From the NCBI GenBank assembly GCA_022705325.1, contig JAKJER010000009.1, positions 103,557-167,556 on the forward strand: 64,000 nucleotides of DNA, in the 5' to 3' direction. The translations under genes and the position numbers were made by a program. Source of the DNA: Planctomycetota bacterium. Lineage in GTDB: Bacteria > Planctomycetota > Phycisphaerae > SM23-33. Under the pieces are notes generated by a model. The model was not told the origin of the DNA, searched no databases, and was given only the letters and a program-made list of their open reading frames with translations. Below are positions 41,947 to 52,885 of the stretch, one piece after another; within the stretch, counting starts at the first letter, position 1; every line of letters begins with the position of its first letter.

Positions 41947-44900
41947 GTGACCCCCCAGAAATTCTCAGGCTTGACGTGTGCGCTCATTTTGAGTTCTCTT
42001 GTCTCCGCGGCCCCGTTGTACTGGGACGGTGACGCCGTTGCACCGGTCGGAGGCGGCAGCGGCGTCTGGGACCTGACGGGCACGACGTGGAACTCCAACC
42101 CCGTCGGCGGCCCGCCGGCCAACCAGGCCTGGGTCAACAACGTGCCGCCGGACGACGCCGTCTTCGCCGGCGTGCCCGGCATGGTGCAGGTGACGGCGGG
42201 GGTCTCGGCTCACAACATCACCTTTGGCACGGGCGGCTATTCCCTTGTCGGCGCGGGCCCGCTGACGCTGGGCGGCGCCGCGCCGGCCATCGACGTCGCG
42301 TCGGGCCAGGCGTCCATCACTGCTCCGGTGGCCGGGTCTGCCGGCCTGGTAAAGACCGGCGCGGGCACGCTGGGCCTGTTCGGCGTCAACAGCTTCTCGG
42401 GCGGCGCGACCGTGTCGGGCGGGCGGCTGATCATCGACGACAACGTGGCCCTGGGCGACGTGGGCAACGGCGTAACGCTGGACGGCGGGGTGCTGACCCT
42501 GGCGGGCACCTCCGGCAGCGCGGGCCAGATCTTCGGCTTCCTGGGCACGACCACCTCTCCCCCCGGCTTGTCGGCCCGCGTGATCACCGTCGGGTCCGGC
42601 GGCGGGACGGTGGACGTTCCGGCCTTGTCGCTGGGCAACACCGGCTGGGTGCTCGCCGGCGACAACGGCGCGGGGGCGGTCGATCCGCTGCTGCTGGCGG
42701 GAGGAGCCGCCGCCACCACGACCTTCACCAAGGCGGGGTTGGGCTATCTGTTCCTGGGAGACGCCACCGCGTACGGCGGCAAGATCGTCATCGCCCCCAA
42801 CGGCGGGTACCTCGACATCCGCGGCAAGGGGCAGATTACCGACGCCTCCGGCATCGTCATCAACAGCATGGGCCAACTCCGCCTGGAGAACAACTCCGGG
42901 CTGGGCTCCTCGCGCATGTTCACCAGCGAGTATCTGGGCGACCGGGTGGGCGATTCCATTCCCATCGAGATGAACGGCGGGTACATCTGGGTCCGCGCGC
43001 GTAACAGCACCAGCCAACGCTCCGAGACGTTCGGCACGGTCACGCTGGCCAGCGGGCAGAACTTCATCGAGGGCGACCGCGAGGGCCAGGGCGTGGAGAT
43101 TACCCTGACCAACCTGGCCCGTCAGACGGGCTCGACCGTTCGCTTCGGCGGCGAGGGAACGCTGGGCACCACCGGAGACAACACCCGCGTCTACCTGGGC
43201 CAGGTGAACGGCGCTGCTCCCGACGCCACGCTGATCGGCGGGTGGGCGACCATCACCGGCAACAACTTCGTCGGCTACGGGGCCAACGGGGTCTTCATCA
43301 ATAACGGGACCAACCAGGGCGCCGCCGCCTTCACCCCGGCGGCCGGCACCGTCTACAACCTCAACGCCTCCGGCACGGCCACCATCAGCAACGAGGCCGA
43401 CAATGCCGCGGAGATGCTGGCCCTGCGGTTCGGCGCCAACGCCGCCCAGACGCTCGCCTTCAGCGACGCCAACGACCTGCTCTACGTGGGCAGCGGCGGC
43501 ATCCTCACCGACGGGAACAACCAGGGGCGGTCCATCGGGACCTCCTCCGTTCGCGGGCGGATTACGGCCGGGCTGGTCAGCGGCTCGACCGGCACGCAGG
43601 AACTCTTCCTCCACAACAACTCCAATACGCTCACCGTCCACGCCGTGATCGAGGACAATCCCAATGGCGGCTCGCCCTTGCCGGTCGCCGTCGTCAAGGA
43701 CCTCGACGGGCAGGTCAACCTGGAGGCGGCTGCCAACAGCTACAGCGGGGGCACGTTCGTGACCCGCGGCACGCTGGAGGCCCGCGCCGCCGGAACGCTC
43801 GGTTCCGGAGCGGTGCTGGTGAAGAACTCCCAGTTGAACCTCAACGCCGCCGGGACGATCAACGCGGCCTCGGCCGCCGGCGGGTTCACCGCCGTCGACG
43901 GCTCGCGCATCTACCTCAACAGCACGCAGAACTACAACACGACGTGGGACCGGTTCACTATCGAGGCCGGCAGCATCCTCGGCGGGCAGTCCGGCACGGC
44001 CACCACCGCCAACCAGGGCCTCAACAGCCTGCACCGCGTCACGTCCCTCACCGGCGGCGGGCAGGTGGTGTTGGCCGCCGACGCCATCGTCGGCCACAAC
44101 AGCCACCGCAACGACGCCCTCAACGGGACCGGCGTGAACACGATCCAGGACCTGGGCACGGCCGCCGACCTGTACTACGGCATCACGGCCAACTTCAGCC
44201 AGGCGTCCGGTTCGGTCACCCTGGGCGCGGGCACGCCCTGGAAGGGCCTGTCCACCGACCGCTCCAACCGAAGCTGGCAGCAGGGCACGATCTACGCCAA
44301 CAGCGACTTCTACCTCCAGGGCCAGACGCGCGATAACGGCTACGCCGCGCTGACGCTCGGAGACTCCGCCGCGGGCACCTACGCCATCGTCAACCAGGCC
44401 GGCGGGCCGATCAACGCCTACGTGCAGGGCAGCGTCATCCTGGCCGAGACGTCGTCCATGGGCCTCCCGGGCGACCTGACCTTCGTCGTCACCCCGGGCT
44501 CGGTGCTCACGCCGAGCATCACCAACTCCCTGGGCTACGCCGCCAGCGCCAACGATCGCGCCCGCGTGCTGGTCCAGGCGGGCGGCACGCTCGACCCGGG
44601 CAGCTTCACCTCCGCCAGCACGCCCAGCCCGATCAACGGCCACGTGACCGTCGAGGCCGGCGGGCGGCTGCTGATCAACGACGCCTCGGGCGTCGGCGCC
44701 AGCGACGGCGGGGCCGTGTGGACCTTCAAGACCGACAGCGTGCTCGACCTGAGCACCGCCACCGCGTTTGTCGGCTCCAGCGGGGGCCTGATCAACGACG
44801 GGCAGTTCGCCTTCGACAGCGGCGCCGTCATCCGCCTGACCAACGACAACCGGTTCTTCGGCCTGGACCGGTTCGTCAACCAGACGCCCAACGGGCAGCA

Positions 44901-47900
44901 ACTGGCCTACGAGATCTTCAACTCCGACAAGAGCCTGACCGATGCGGTCGACCCGCGCCTGACGGCCGGCGTCGGCACGGCCACGGTCGCGCCCCAGAAC
45001 ATCACGCTCTCCGCCGGCGGCGTGCTCACCAACGACGCCAGCGACCGCACCGTGCGCGAGCGGCGGGGCAATGTCATCCTGGGCGACGGCGCGGTCCTGG
45101 CCGCCACCAACCAGACCTGGTTCAACATCCAGGAAGGCATGACCTTCCTGCCCAACGCCAACATCACCATCGGGCTGGACCGCTACGTGGACGGGATGCC
45201 CAAGTACGGGGCCGTCCAGTTGACCGGCGCCAGCAGCAACGCCGGAGACTCCTCCAACACCGTCACGGTCCTCGACGGCGCCCAACTCTCCTTCAACAAC
45301 ACGTGCGTCTTCCCCGACCGCGCGAACATCCACCTGCCCGGGGCCGTCACCGCCTGGCCCGCCGGCGGCGCGCAGACCAACCAGCCCGCCAGCGGCAGCA
45401 CGCTGATGCTCAACGTCAACGGACAGACCGAGTTCATCGGCAAGCTCACGGGCGCCGGTTCGGTCTTCTCCAACCAGGACACCGTCGCCCTCGCCGTCGG
45501 GTGGGGCGCCGCCGACGACTTCACGTTCGACGGCACGTTCCGCGACCCGTACGGCACGGGCAACAACCGCGACCCGATCCTGGTCAAGGTCGGCTCGACG
45601 AAGATGACCCTCACCAACGCCAGCGACAGCCTCGGCGACCTGATCGTCTACCAGGGCGAACTGGCCTTGGGCGGGGCCAACGGCAAGTGGACGGGCGGCT
45701 CGATCCGCGTCGGCAAAGGCGCCACCGTCACCCTCGACAACTCCTCCACCGCCCTCGCCGACCGCTACCGGGGCACCGGCTACCTCACCACCCTGGGCAA
45801 CGGCGACTTCCGCCTGCTGGGCCACGCAACCGACGCCGCCGAGATCGCCATCCCCAACCTGGCCAACTCCACCGGCACGGCCATTCCGGGCTACACCGGC
45901 GGAAACAGCGGCGGGTTCGGCACGATCACCGTTCTGCCCGCCGGCGACCTGTCGGCCCTGCGGACGTCGCTGGCCTTCACCCAGTACGAGAACTTCCAGA
46001 ACGCCGGCGAGCGCAACAGCGTCTGGCTGATCCGCGGCAGCGGCCTGGGCGGCCTGCCCGGCACCTGGGACACCGCGGGCAATTACGTGGCCAACCCCGC
46101 CAGCGCCGCCGACGGCCTGGTCTTCATCGCCAACCCGCGAATGACGCTGGGCGGGACCAACTTCGACGCCAACGGCACCGCCCAGGGCGTCTACATCGGC
46201 TCGGCGGGCACGTCGGCCGCTCCCGTCCGCGGCGACCTGCTGGCGTCGAGCGATCCCGACGCCGTCGAGGGCGACTTCGCCACCATCGACGTCGCCAGCG
46301 GCGCCAACCGCACCGGCGTCCGCGTCCTCCAGGCCTCCGAGTACTCCTCGGCCCCGATCCAGGACTCTATCCAGGGCCGCAACGTCCGCGCCGCCGGGGC
46401 GATCAACCTGAGCGGCGGCGACACCCGCTTCCAGGTCCTCAAGATGGAAGACGGCAGCAGCCTCAACCTCTCGGGGACGCTGGCCAACCTGACCCAGCCC
46501 TCCCAGGTGATGCTCACCGGCGGCGGCATCCTCGTGCCCTCGGGCGCGTCGGCCTCCATCGTGGCCTCCGGCGACAGCGTGGTGCGGGCCTATGACGGCG
46601 TCTCCGCGTACGTCCACGCTTTTGGCGACCTGAGCGTCGACGGCCAGTTCTTCAGCACGCAGGGCCTGGTCAAGACCGGCGCCGGCACGGCCGACTTCGC
46701 GGCCGGCTCGCTGACCAACCTCCGCGGGCGCATCGCCCTCCACGACGGCACGCTGTCCATCCACGACAGCCTGGCCAACGTCCGCGACAACCCCACCGGC
46801 ACCAACGCATTCAACGGCATCTACCTCGAACTCAACGGCGGGACGCTGGACCTCAACGGGCACGACCAGTTGTTCGGGCGATTCGAGAGCGGCAACATCA
46901 TCGCCGACGCCGCCAACCGCGGCGGGACGCTCACCAGCGGCACGGCCGCCCGCGTCACCGTCATGAACGGCGGGACGTTCTCCGGGCAGATCACCGGGCC
47001 GATCTCGTTGGACAAGGTCGGCAACAACACCTGGACGCTGACCGGCGACGTCCAGGCCGGCGGGAACATGACCATCCGCCAGGGCACGCTGCTGCTGCGC
47101 GACCGGGGCGAACTGCCCAACGTCGCCCAGATCGACCTCAACTACGCCCGCCTCGACCTGGACAACGGCTGGCTCGACGCCCCCAGCTACGTCGACCTCC
47201 TCCAGACCGGCGTGACGCTGAACATGCGCGGCGGCGATTTCGTCAACCGCGGGCGGGCCGGCACGCTGACCCAGGAGCACCTGGGCACGGTCAACCTGCT
47301 CCAGGGCCACAACCTCATGCAGACGCTGCCCGGCGGGGGCGGGGCGACCGAGACCCACATCGCCGACCTCGTCCGCTCGCCCGGGGCCACCGTCTCCTTC
47401 CAGCAGAACTACGGCTTCATGGGCACCGCGGGCGACGACACGACGGCCATCCGCTACCTGCCCGCCCTCATCGACGGCTCGGCGCCGACGCTGGTCAACA
47501 ACATCCTGCCGGCGTGGATGATCGTCAACAACGACCACTTCGCCACGTGGAACCCCGTCACCGGCATCAGCTATCTGAGCAACGCCGAGGACGGCTACGC
47601 GAACTACGATTCGACCGACCTGTCGACGGCCGCCGCGACGCACAATGTCAACGACGGGTCCACCCGCACGATCGCGGCCAGCAAGACCGTCAACGCCATC
47701 CGCTTCAACGGCGGGGCGAACCACGTGCTCAACTCCGGAACGCTTCTGACGGTCGAGTCCGGCGGCATCCTGAGCAACACCAACAGCGCTCACGGTTTCA
47801 CCGGGGCCGGTCAGCTCACGTCCAACTCGGGCGAGCTGAACATCTTCGTCCAGCAGAACACGATGACCATCGCCTCGGCGATCACCGGCGACATCGCCCT

Positions 47901-50900
47901 GACCAAGGCCGGCTCGGGCACGCTTCGCCTCAACGGCGCCAACACCTACACGGGCACGACGTATTTCGGCCAGGGCTCCAGCGGCGCCAGCAGCCGCAGC
48001 GGCACGGTCGAGCTGAACACCACCGGCGCCGACGGCTCGGGCACCGTCGCGATTCCCGGCGACCTGCACATCCACAACACGCAGGTCACGGAATTGCAGC
48101 CCAATCAGATCAAGTCCACCGCGGACGTCTATCTCTACGGCGGGGCGGTCTTGAACCTCCGCGACGCGGGCAGCCTCAACGAGACGCTCGATTCGCTGAT
48201 CTTCCGCGATGCCGGCGGCGACGCCAACCCCCGCGCCATCGTCACCCGCGGCAACACGCAGGCCAGCTCCACGCTGAACCTGACCGGCGCGACGGCCATC
48301 TCGGCCGTCAACGACAACCCCGTCTCCACCCCGACCATCAGCCAGAACGTCGGGCAGATCGCCTTCACCGGCCCGGCCGGCACGCCCCAGTTCCTCCAGG
48401 TGGAGTCGCCCGTGAGCGTCAACGGGCTGTCGGCGGTGGGCCTGCTGCTCAACGCGGGCATCGCGCAGGTTCCCGCGGGCGTGGACGACGGCGGACTGGT
48501 CAAGGCGGGCGGCGGCCTGCTGGTCATGGGCGGCACGGGCGTGACCACGACCTTCGGCAGCCCGGCCACCCCGACCGAAGTGTTCAACATCCAGAGCGGC
48601 TTCGTCCGGGTGCAGGACCGCAACGACATCCTCGGCTCCAACAACGCCATCACCACCGTTCAGGACGGGGCCGTTCTGCTCTTCAACGGCCTGACCGTTG
48701 ACGGCAGCCTCCAGCTCAAGGACGGCTCGGCCATCGGCGTCACGACCAACAGCACCACGCTGGGCGCGGTCGGCAGCGCGGGCACGGTGAACGTGCCGGG
48801 CGGGGCCACCGCCTCGGTCCACCTCCGCGACTACTTCATCCCGGCCACCAACACAGGCAACATCGTCGTCAATCACAAGCTCACCGGTGCGGGCACGATG
48901 GACCTGGTGGGCATCGAATTCGCCGCCGGCTACAATGGCGGCGGCTACCTCCAGCTCCGCAACACGGCCAACGACTTCTCCGGCGCCTTCAACGTCAACA
49001 CCAACGCGGTGCTGGAGGCCAACAGCAGCAGCGGAACGGGCAACACGCTGGGCACGGCCTCGGTCAACCTGAACGGCGGCGTGCTCCGCATCCGCGACCA
49101 GGGCGACAACACGAGCGCTGCCCAGACGCTGACCTACGGCAACAACGTCATCCTGAGCGCCAACTCGATGATCGACCCGGACCGCCAGGGCTCGACGGCC
49201 TCCAACAAGACCGTCGCGCTGGGCACGCTGAGCCTGCCCGCCGCCGGGCCGGTCGTCCTCAGCACGCCCTACGGCACCAGCGCGAGCATCGCGGCCAACA
49301 ACTACCGCCTCGCGTTTAACCAGGTGGACGGGCCCGGAACGCTCGTCATCGGCGGGACGCGCTACGTCGACATCAACGGCTACGGCGCGGGCTTCTCCGG
49401 CAACATCGAAGTCGCCGGACCCCAGGGCATGAGCCTGACCGCCTCCGGCAACCTGACGCTCAACGCCGCCACCAACGCCCTCAACAGTTTCACCGTCGGC
49501 GGGTTCCACACGATGGCCGGCGGCAAGACCGTAACGGCGGCCAACCTCACGATCAGCCCCAACACGAGCATCACCAACGGCCTGGGCGGCGTGACCACCG
49601 GCGAACTGGGCGGGGCGATGCTGATCTCCAACACGGCCAACGTCTCCGCGGGCGCCCTGCGCAACTACGGAACGATCGCCCCGACCGGCGGGACGGCCAG
49701 CCTGGCGGCCACCACCATCGCGGGCACCGGCGCCTACCATTCCTATGGGCAGGCCTTCAACCTCAGCGGCGCCCTGGTCGACGACGGCGCCACCCCCAGC
49801 ATCCTGAAGGTCTATGGCAACAACACGGTCAGCTACCAGCCGACCGCCCCCGCCAGCAACACCGGCGGGATCCAGGTCCAGAGCGGCACGCTCCGCGTGG
49901 CCGCCGCCTCGCCCATGACCGACCCGCTGGGCAACAGCGAGATTCGCGTCTTCGGCGCCCCGGCCAGCGCGGCCGGCGCGTACAGCCAGCCCGTGGTCGC
50001 CCAGTCCGGCACGCTTCAGTTCGACGCGACGGGCGGGGCCGTCACCCAGTCCGGCGCCATCGTCAGCAGCGGCACGGTCCGCGTGTCCGGCGGCAGCGTC
50101 ACCCTCGACTCCATCGGAGGCCTGACGCCCGCCGGCCTGAGCAACCTGTCGGACTTCCTGGCCGCCACCACGCCGGGGCTGCTCGAAGGCTACGTCGGCG
50201 GCACCGGTTCGCTGACCACGACCGCCGCCCGTGTCGCCAACCCGGGCAACTTCGGCATCAAGCTCGAACCGCGGATCGGCCAGACCAACGTCGTCACCCA
50301 GAACCCCATCACCGGCTGGACCGACAACGGCCTGTACATCTACACCGGCTACTTCTACGACGCCGACGGCGTGTTCACCTTCGCCGAGAACATCGACGAC
50401 CGGGCCATGATCTCCATCGACGGCGTGATGAGGCTGTACAACGACGGCGACCGGATCACCTCGACCGCCCTCAAGGACGGCGTCCGCGGGACGGCCGTCA
50501 CCGACAACAGCAACTCCGCCTCCGAAGGCGACCTGATCACGGCCTCCCAGCCGCTGGCGGCCAACCCGAACCTGCCGGCCGGATGGCACACCATCGAGAT
50601 CCGCCTCAACAACGGCACCGGCGGGGCCGGGCCCTGGGGCGTCACCAACGGCTTCACCAACAACTTCGCCCTCGGCTTCAACCCCGACGGCACGACGGCC
50701 CTGGACGGTTCGCAGTACTTCCGTCCGATCGACCCCGGCGACGGCACGCTCTTCCGCACGGCCAACTACGGCAAGGGCAACATCCAGCTCGACGCGGGGG
50801 CCAGCCTCACCGTCCAGAGCGTCACGGGCATCAACCAGGTCACCGTCGCCGCCGGCGGGACGAGCTTCCGTCTGACCGGCGCCGCCCCCAGCTCGGTCGA

Positions 50901-52692
50901 CAGCATCGCCGTCACCGGCACGGGCTCCTCCGCCCTGACCCTGGATCCCGGCGTGGTCCTCACGGCCGGCGCCGTCAGCGTTGCGGGCGGGCAGACCCTC
51001 ACGGTCAACGGGCCCGGCACGCTGGTCGCCGCGGGCAACGTGGGCAACGTGGCCAGCACGATCCAGCTCAACAACGCCACCCTGGACTTCAACTCGGCCT
51101 CCACGCAGACCAACACCGCCGCCATCGCCGGCGTCGGCACCGTCCGCAAGTCCAACACCGGCACGCTGATCATGCAGTCCAACAACACCTACTCCGGCAC
51201 GACCGAGATCACCGGCGGCACGCTCAAGCTGCCCGACGCATCTCCCGCCATGCCCGCGGTGTCCGGCCTGCTCTACTGGCTGGACGCCTCCGACGCCGCC
51301 ACCCTCACCGTCGACGGCAGCAACCGCGTCAGCACCTGGGCCGACAAGAGCGGCAATCTCCGCAACTTCACCCAGGGCACGCTCGGCAACCAGCCGCTGG
51401 CCGTCGCCTTCGGCCAGAACGGGCTGACCACCATCCGCTTCGACGGCAGCGACGACCGCCTGGCGCTGAGCACGGGGACCAGTCCCATGACCGTGTTCAT
51501 CGTCAACAAGATGAACTCGTCGGTCAGCCTGGACGGCGTGTGGGGCAGCGACAACACCTCGGACAAGGGCATCCGGACCAGCGGGACCCCCGGCATGTGG
51601 CAGCACCCCGGCGACGGCAATGACTTCACCAACGGCACGAACGGCGCGATGTACATCGACGGCCTGGCCGGCAACAACCCCGGTCTGAACGCGTGGCACG
51701 TCCTGTCGGCCGTCCGCGGGTCCAACACCAGCGCCTACAACACCAGCTACCTGGGCTGGTACTACAGCGGGCGGACGTGGGACGGCGAGATCGCCGAGGT
51801 CCTGGTCTACGACACGCGTCTGAACGACTTTGACCGCGCGGCGATCGAGGAATACCTGCAGGGCAAGTGGCTCAACCCGCCGGCCACCAACGTCATCCCC
51901 GACGACTCGCCGGTGGTGATGTCCGGGTCGGCCGTCTTCGACCTCAACAACCGCGCCGAGGCCATCGGTTCGCTGGCCGGCACGGGAACGGTTCTCCTGG
52001 GCAGCGGCGTGCTGACCACCGGAGGCACCGGCGCCTCGACCGCCTTCGCCGGGTCCATCCAGGGCGGCGGGGGAGTGGTCAAGACCGGCGGGGGCGCCTT
52101 CACCCTGAGCGGGACCAACACCTTCACCGGGCCGCTCGTGCTTCAGCAGGGCGCGGTGATCGTCGACGGCAGCATTGCGGCGCAGGTCCAGATGGCCTTC
52201 GGCACGCAGATCGGCGGCGACGGCTGGATCAACAGCCCGCTGACCGTGCCCGCCTATGCCCTGCTGTCCGGCGGGCCTGTCGCCGGCCCGGGGCATCTCC
52301 TGGTCGACAGCCTCGACCTCTTCGGCACGCTGGGCGTGGACCTGGGCGGAGCGATCCCCGGCCTGGGCTACGACCAGATCGAGGTCCAGGGCCTGGCCAT
52401 GCTGTTCGGGACCATCGACGTGAACTGGTACGGCGGGTTCATCGGGCACGGGCCCTTTGACATCGTCGTGGCCCACGGCGGCATCGTCCCCGGCAGCGCC
52501 GACAGCATGACCTTCGACTTTACCGACGCGGTCTACGGGGAGCACGGCTGGAGGTCGTACATCGTGACCCTGACCGACGGGACGCAGATCCTCCGCCTGG
52601 AACTGGTCCCCGAGCCCGTCACGCTCTGCCTGGTGGGCACGGGCCTGGCCGGCCTGGGCGGCTACATCCGCCGCCGGCGCCGCGCCGCCTGA
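41947..52692 (+). CDS. Giant autotransporter-repeat surface protein with PEP-CTERM
   Basis: A 3,581-residue exported protein. GTG at 41947 follows AAAAGGAG; a signal peptide (residues 1-21, ending SAA) leads into YWDGDAVAPVGGGSGVWD, the usual start of autotransporter-associated beta-strand proteins. Repeats such as KTGAGTLGLFGVNSFSGGAT, TKAGSGTLRLNGANTYTGTT, RKSNTGTLIMQSNNTYSGTT and KTGGGAFTLSGTNTFTGPL recur along a long beta helix. A PA14-like domain lies at about 2765-2940 (WTDNGLYIYTGYFYDADGVF) and a LamG-like domain at about 3108-3312 (LLYWLDASDAATLTVDGSN). The end is VPEPVTLCLVGTGLAGLGGY plus IRRRRR. It should be an exosortase-anchored adhesin or glycan-binding fibre. No autotransporter beta-barrel is present. 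Confidence 0.92.
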   Translation: MTPQKFSGLTCALILSSLVSAAPLYWDGDAVAPVGGGSGVWDLTGTTWNSNPVGGPPANQAWVNNVPPDDAVFAGVPGMVQVTAGVSAHNITFGTGGYSLVGAGPLTLGGAAPAIDVASGQASITAPVAGSAGLVKTGAGTLGLFGVNSFSGGATVSGGRLIIDDNVALGDVGNGVTLDGGVLTLAGTSGSAGQIFGFLGTTTSPPGLSARVITVGSGGGTVDVPALSLGNTGWVLAGDNGAGAVDPLLLAGGAAATTTFTKAGLGYLFLGDATAYGGKIVIAPNGGYLDIRGKGQITDASGIVINSMGQLRLENNSGLGSSRMFTSEYLGDRVGDSIPIEMNGGYIWVRARNSTSQRSETFGTVTLASGQNFIEGDREGQGVEITLTNLARQTGSTVRFGGEGTLGTTGDNTRVYLGQVNGAAPDATLIGGWATITGNNFVGYGANGVFINNGTNQGAAAFTPAAGTVYNLNASGTATISNEADNAAEMLALRFGANAAQTLAFSDANDLLYVGSGGILTDGNNQGRSIGTSSVRGRITAGLVSGSTGTQELFLHNNSNTLTVHAVIEDNPNGGSPLPVAVVKDLDGQVNLEAAANSYSGGTFVTRGTLEARAAGTLGSGAVLVKNSQLNLNAAGTINAASAAGGFTAVDGSRIYLNSTQNYNTTWDRFTIEAGSILGGQSGTATTANQGLNSLHRVTSLTGGGQVVLAADAIVGHNSHRNDALNGTGVNTIQDLGTAADLYYGITANFSQASGSVTLGAGTPWKGLSTDRSNRSWQQGTIYANSDFYLQGQTRDNGYAALTLGDSAAGTYAIVNQAGGPINAYVQGSVILAETSSMGLPGDLTFVVTPGSVLTPSITNSLGYAASANDRARVLVQAGGTLDPGSFTSASTPSPINGHVTVEAGGRLLINDASGVGASDGGAVWTFKTDSVLDLSTATAFVGSSGGLINDGQFAFDSGAVIRLTNDNRFFGLDRFVNQTPNGQQLAYEIFNSDKSLTDAVDPRLTAGVGTATVAPQNITLSAGGVLTNDASDRTVRERRGNVILGDGAVLAATNQTWFNIQEGMTFLPNANITIGLDRYVDGMPKYGAVQLTGASSNAGDSSNTVTVLDGAQLSFNNTCVFPDRANIHLPGAVTAWPAGGAQTNQPASGSTLMLNVNGQTEFIGKLTGAGSVFSNQDTVALAVGWGAADDFTFDGTFRDPYGTGNNRDPILVKVGSTKMTLTNASDSLGDLIVYQGELALGGANGKWTGGSIRVGKGATVTLDNSSTALADRYRGTGYLTTLGNGDFRLLGHATDAAEIAIPNLANSTGTAIPGYTGGNSGGFGTITVLPAGDLSALRTSLAFTQYENFQNAGERNSVWLIRGSGLGGLPGTWDTAGNYVANPASAADGLVFIANPRMTLGGTNFDANGTAQGVYIGSAGTSAAPVRGDLLASSDPDAVEGDFATIDVASGANRTGVRVLQASEYSSAPIQDSIQGRNVRAAGAINLSGGDTRFQVLKMEDGSSLNLSGTLANLTQPSQVMLTGGGILVPSGASASIVASGDSVVRAYDGVSAYVHAFGDLSVDGQFFSTQGLVKTGAGTADFAAGSLTNLRGRIALHDGTLSIHDSLANVRDNPTGTNAFNGIYLELNGGTLDLNGHDQLFGRFESGNIIADAANRGGTLTSGTAARVTVMNGGTFSGQITGPISLDKVGNNTWTLTGDVQAGGNMTIRQGTLLLRDRGELPNVAQIDLNYARLDLDNGWLDAPSYVDLLQTGVTLNMRGGDFVNRGRAGTLTQEHLGTVNLLQGHNLMQTLPGGGGATETHIADLVRSPGATVSFQQNYGFMGTAGDDTTAIRYLPALIDGSAPTLVNNILPAWMIVNNDHFATWNPVTGISYLSNAEDGYANYDSTDLSTAAATHNVNDGSTRTIAASKTVNAIRFNGGANHVLNSGTLLTVESGGILSNTNSAHGFTGAGQLTSNSGELNIFVQQNTMTIASAITGDIALTKAGSGTLRLNGANTYTGTTYFGQGSSGASSRSGTVELNTTGADGSGTVAIPGDLHIHNTQVTELQPNQIKSTADVYLYGGAVLNLRDAGSLNETLDSLIFRDAGGDANPRAIVTRGNTQASSTLNLTGATAISAVNDNPVSTPTISQNVGQIAFTGPAGTPQFLQVESPVSVNGLSAVGLLLNAGIAQVPAGVDDGGLVKAGGGLLVMGGTGVTTTFGSPATPTEVFNIQSGFVRVQDRNDILGSNNAITTVQDGAVLLFNGLTVDGSLQLKDGSAIGVTTNSTTLGAVGSAGTVNVPGGATASVHLRDYFIPATNTGNIVVNHKLTGAGTMDLVGIEFAAGYNGGGYLQLRNTANDFSGAFNVNTNAVLEANSSSGTGNTLGTASVNLNGGVLRIRDQGDNTSAAQTLTYGNNVILSANSMIDPDRQGSTASNKTVALGTLSLPAAGPVVLSTPYGTSASIAANNYRLAFNQVDGPGTLVIGGTRYVDINGYGAGFSGNIEVAGPQGMSLTASGNLTLNAATNALNSFTVGGFHTMAGGKTVTAANLTISPNTSITNGLGGVTTGELGGAMLISNTANVSAGALRNYGTIAPTGGTASLAATTIAGTGAYHSYGQAFNLSGALVDDGATPSILKVYGNNTVSYQPTAPASNTGGIQVQSGTLRVAAASPMTDPLGNSEIRVFGAPASAAGAYSQPVVAQSGTLQFDATGGAVTQSGAIVSSGTVRVSGGSVTLDSIGGLTPAGLSNLSDFLAATTPGLLEGYVGGTGSLTTTAARVANPGNFGIKLEPRIGQTNVVTQNPITGWTDNGLYIYTGYFYDADGVFTFAENIDDRAMISIDGVMRLYNDGDRITSTALKDGVRGTAVTDNSNSASEGDLITASQPLAANPNLPAGWHTIEIRLNNGTGGAGPWGVTNGFTNNFALGFNPDGTTALDGSQYFRPIDPGDGTLFRTANYGKGNIQLDAGASLTVQSVTGINQVTVAAGGTSFRLTGAAPSSVDSIAVTGTGSSALTLDPGVVLTAGAVSVAGGQTLTVNGPGTLVAAGNVGNVASTIQLNNATLDFNSASTQTNTAAIAGVGTVRKSNTGTLIMQSNNTYSGTTEITGGTLKLPDASPAMPAVSGLLYWLDASDAATLTVDGSNRVSTWADKSGNLRNFTQGTLGNQPLAVAFGQNGLTTIRFDGSDDRLALSTGTSPMTVFIVNKMNSSVSLDGVWGSDNTSDKGIRTSGTPGMWQHPGDGNDFTNGTNGAMYIDGLAGNNPGLNAWHVLSAVRGSNTSAYNTSYLGWYYSGRTWDGEIAEVLVYDTRLNDFDRAAIEEYLQGKWLNPPATNVIPDDSPVVMSGSAVFDLNNRAEAIGSLAGTGTVLLGSGVLTTGGTGASTAFAGSIQGGGGVVKTGGGAFTLSGTNTFTGPLVLQQGAVIVDGSIAAQVQMAFGTQIGGDGWINSPLTVPAYALLSGGPVAGPGHLLVDSLDLFGTLGVDLGGAIPGLGYDQIEVQGLAMLFGTIDVNWYGGFIGHGPFDIVVAHGGIVPGSADSMTFDFTDAVYGEHGWRSYIVTLTDGTQILRLELVPEPVTLCLVGTGLAGLGGYIRRRRRAA

Positions 52693-52712
52693 TTGCGGTT
52701 CATACGGACTCG

Positions 52713-52746
52713 AAGCGGGCAGGTCTCCGGGCCTGCCCGTTTCGTT
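52713..52746 (+). terminator. Rho-independent terminator of the giant gene
   Basis: AAGCGGGCAGG and CCTGCCCGTTT form an 8-bp GC stem extended by A-T pairs around an 8-base loop, followed by TTTCGTT, 21 bp past the stop. Confidence 0.85.
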
Positions 52747-52885
52747 GCCCGGCGGCGCCTGGCCCGCTCCGCGCGTTCTCCGGGGCCCTCGGGCGGCGGC
52801 GGGCGCGCGGGCCGAGCCGGCGCCGGGCACAATTGGCTTGATTCTCAGGGCTAAACCGCGAGAATAGGGGCGAAATCGAAAACCC

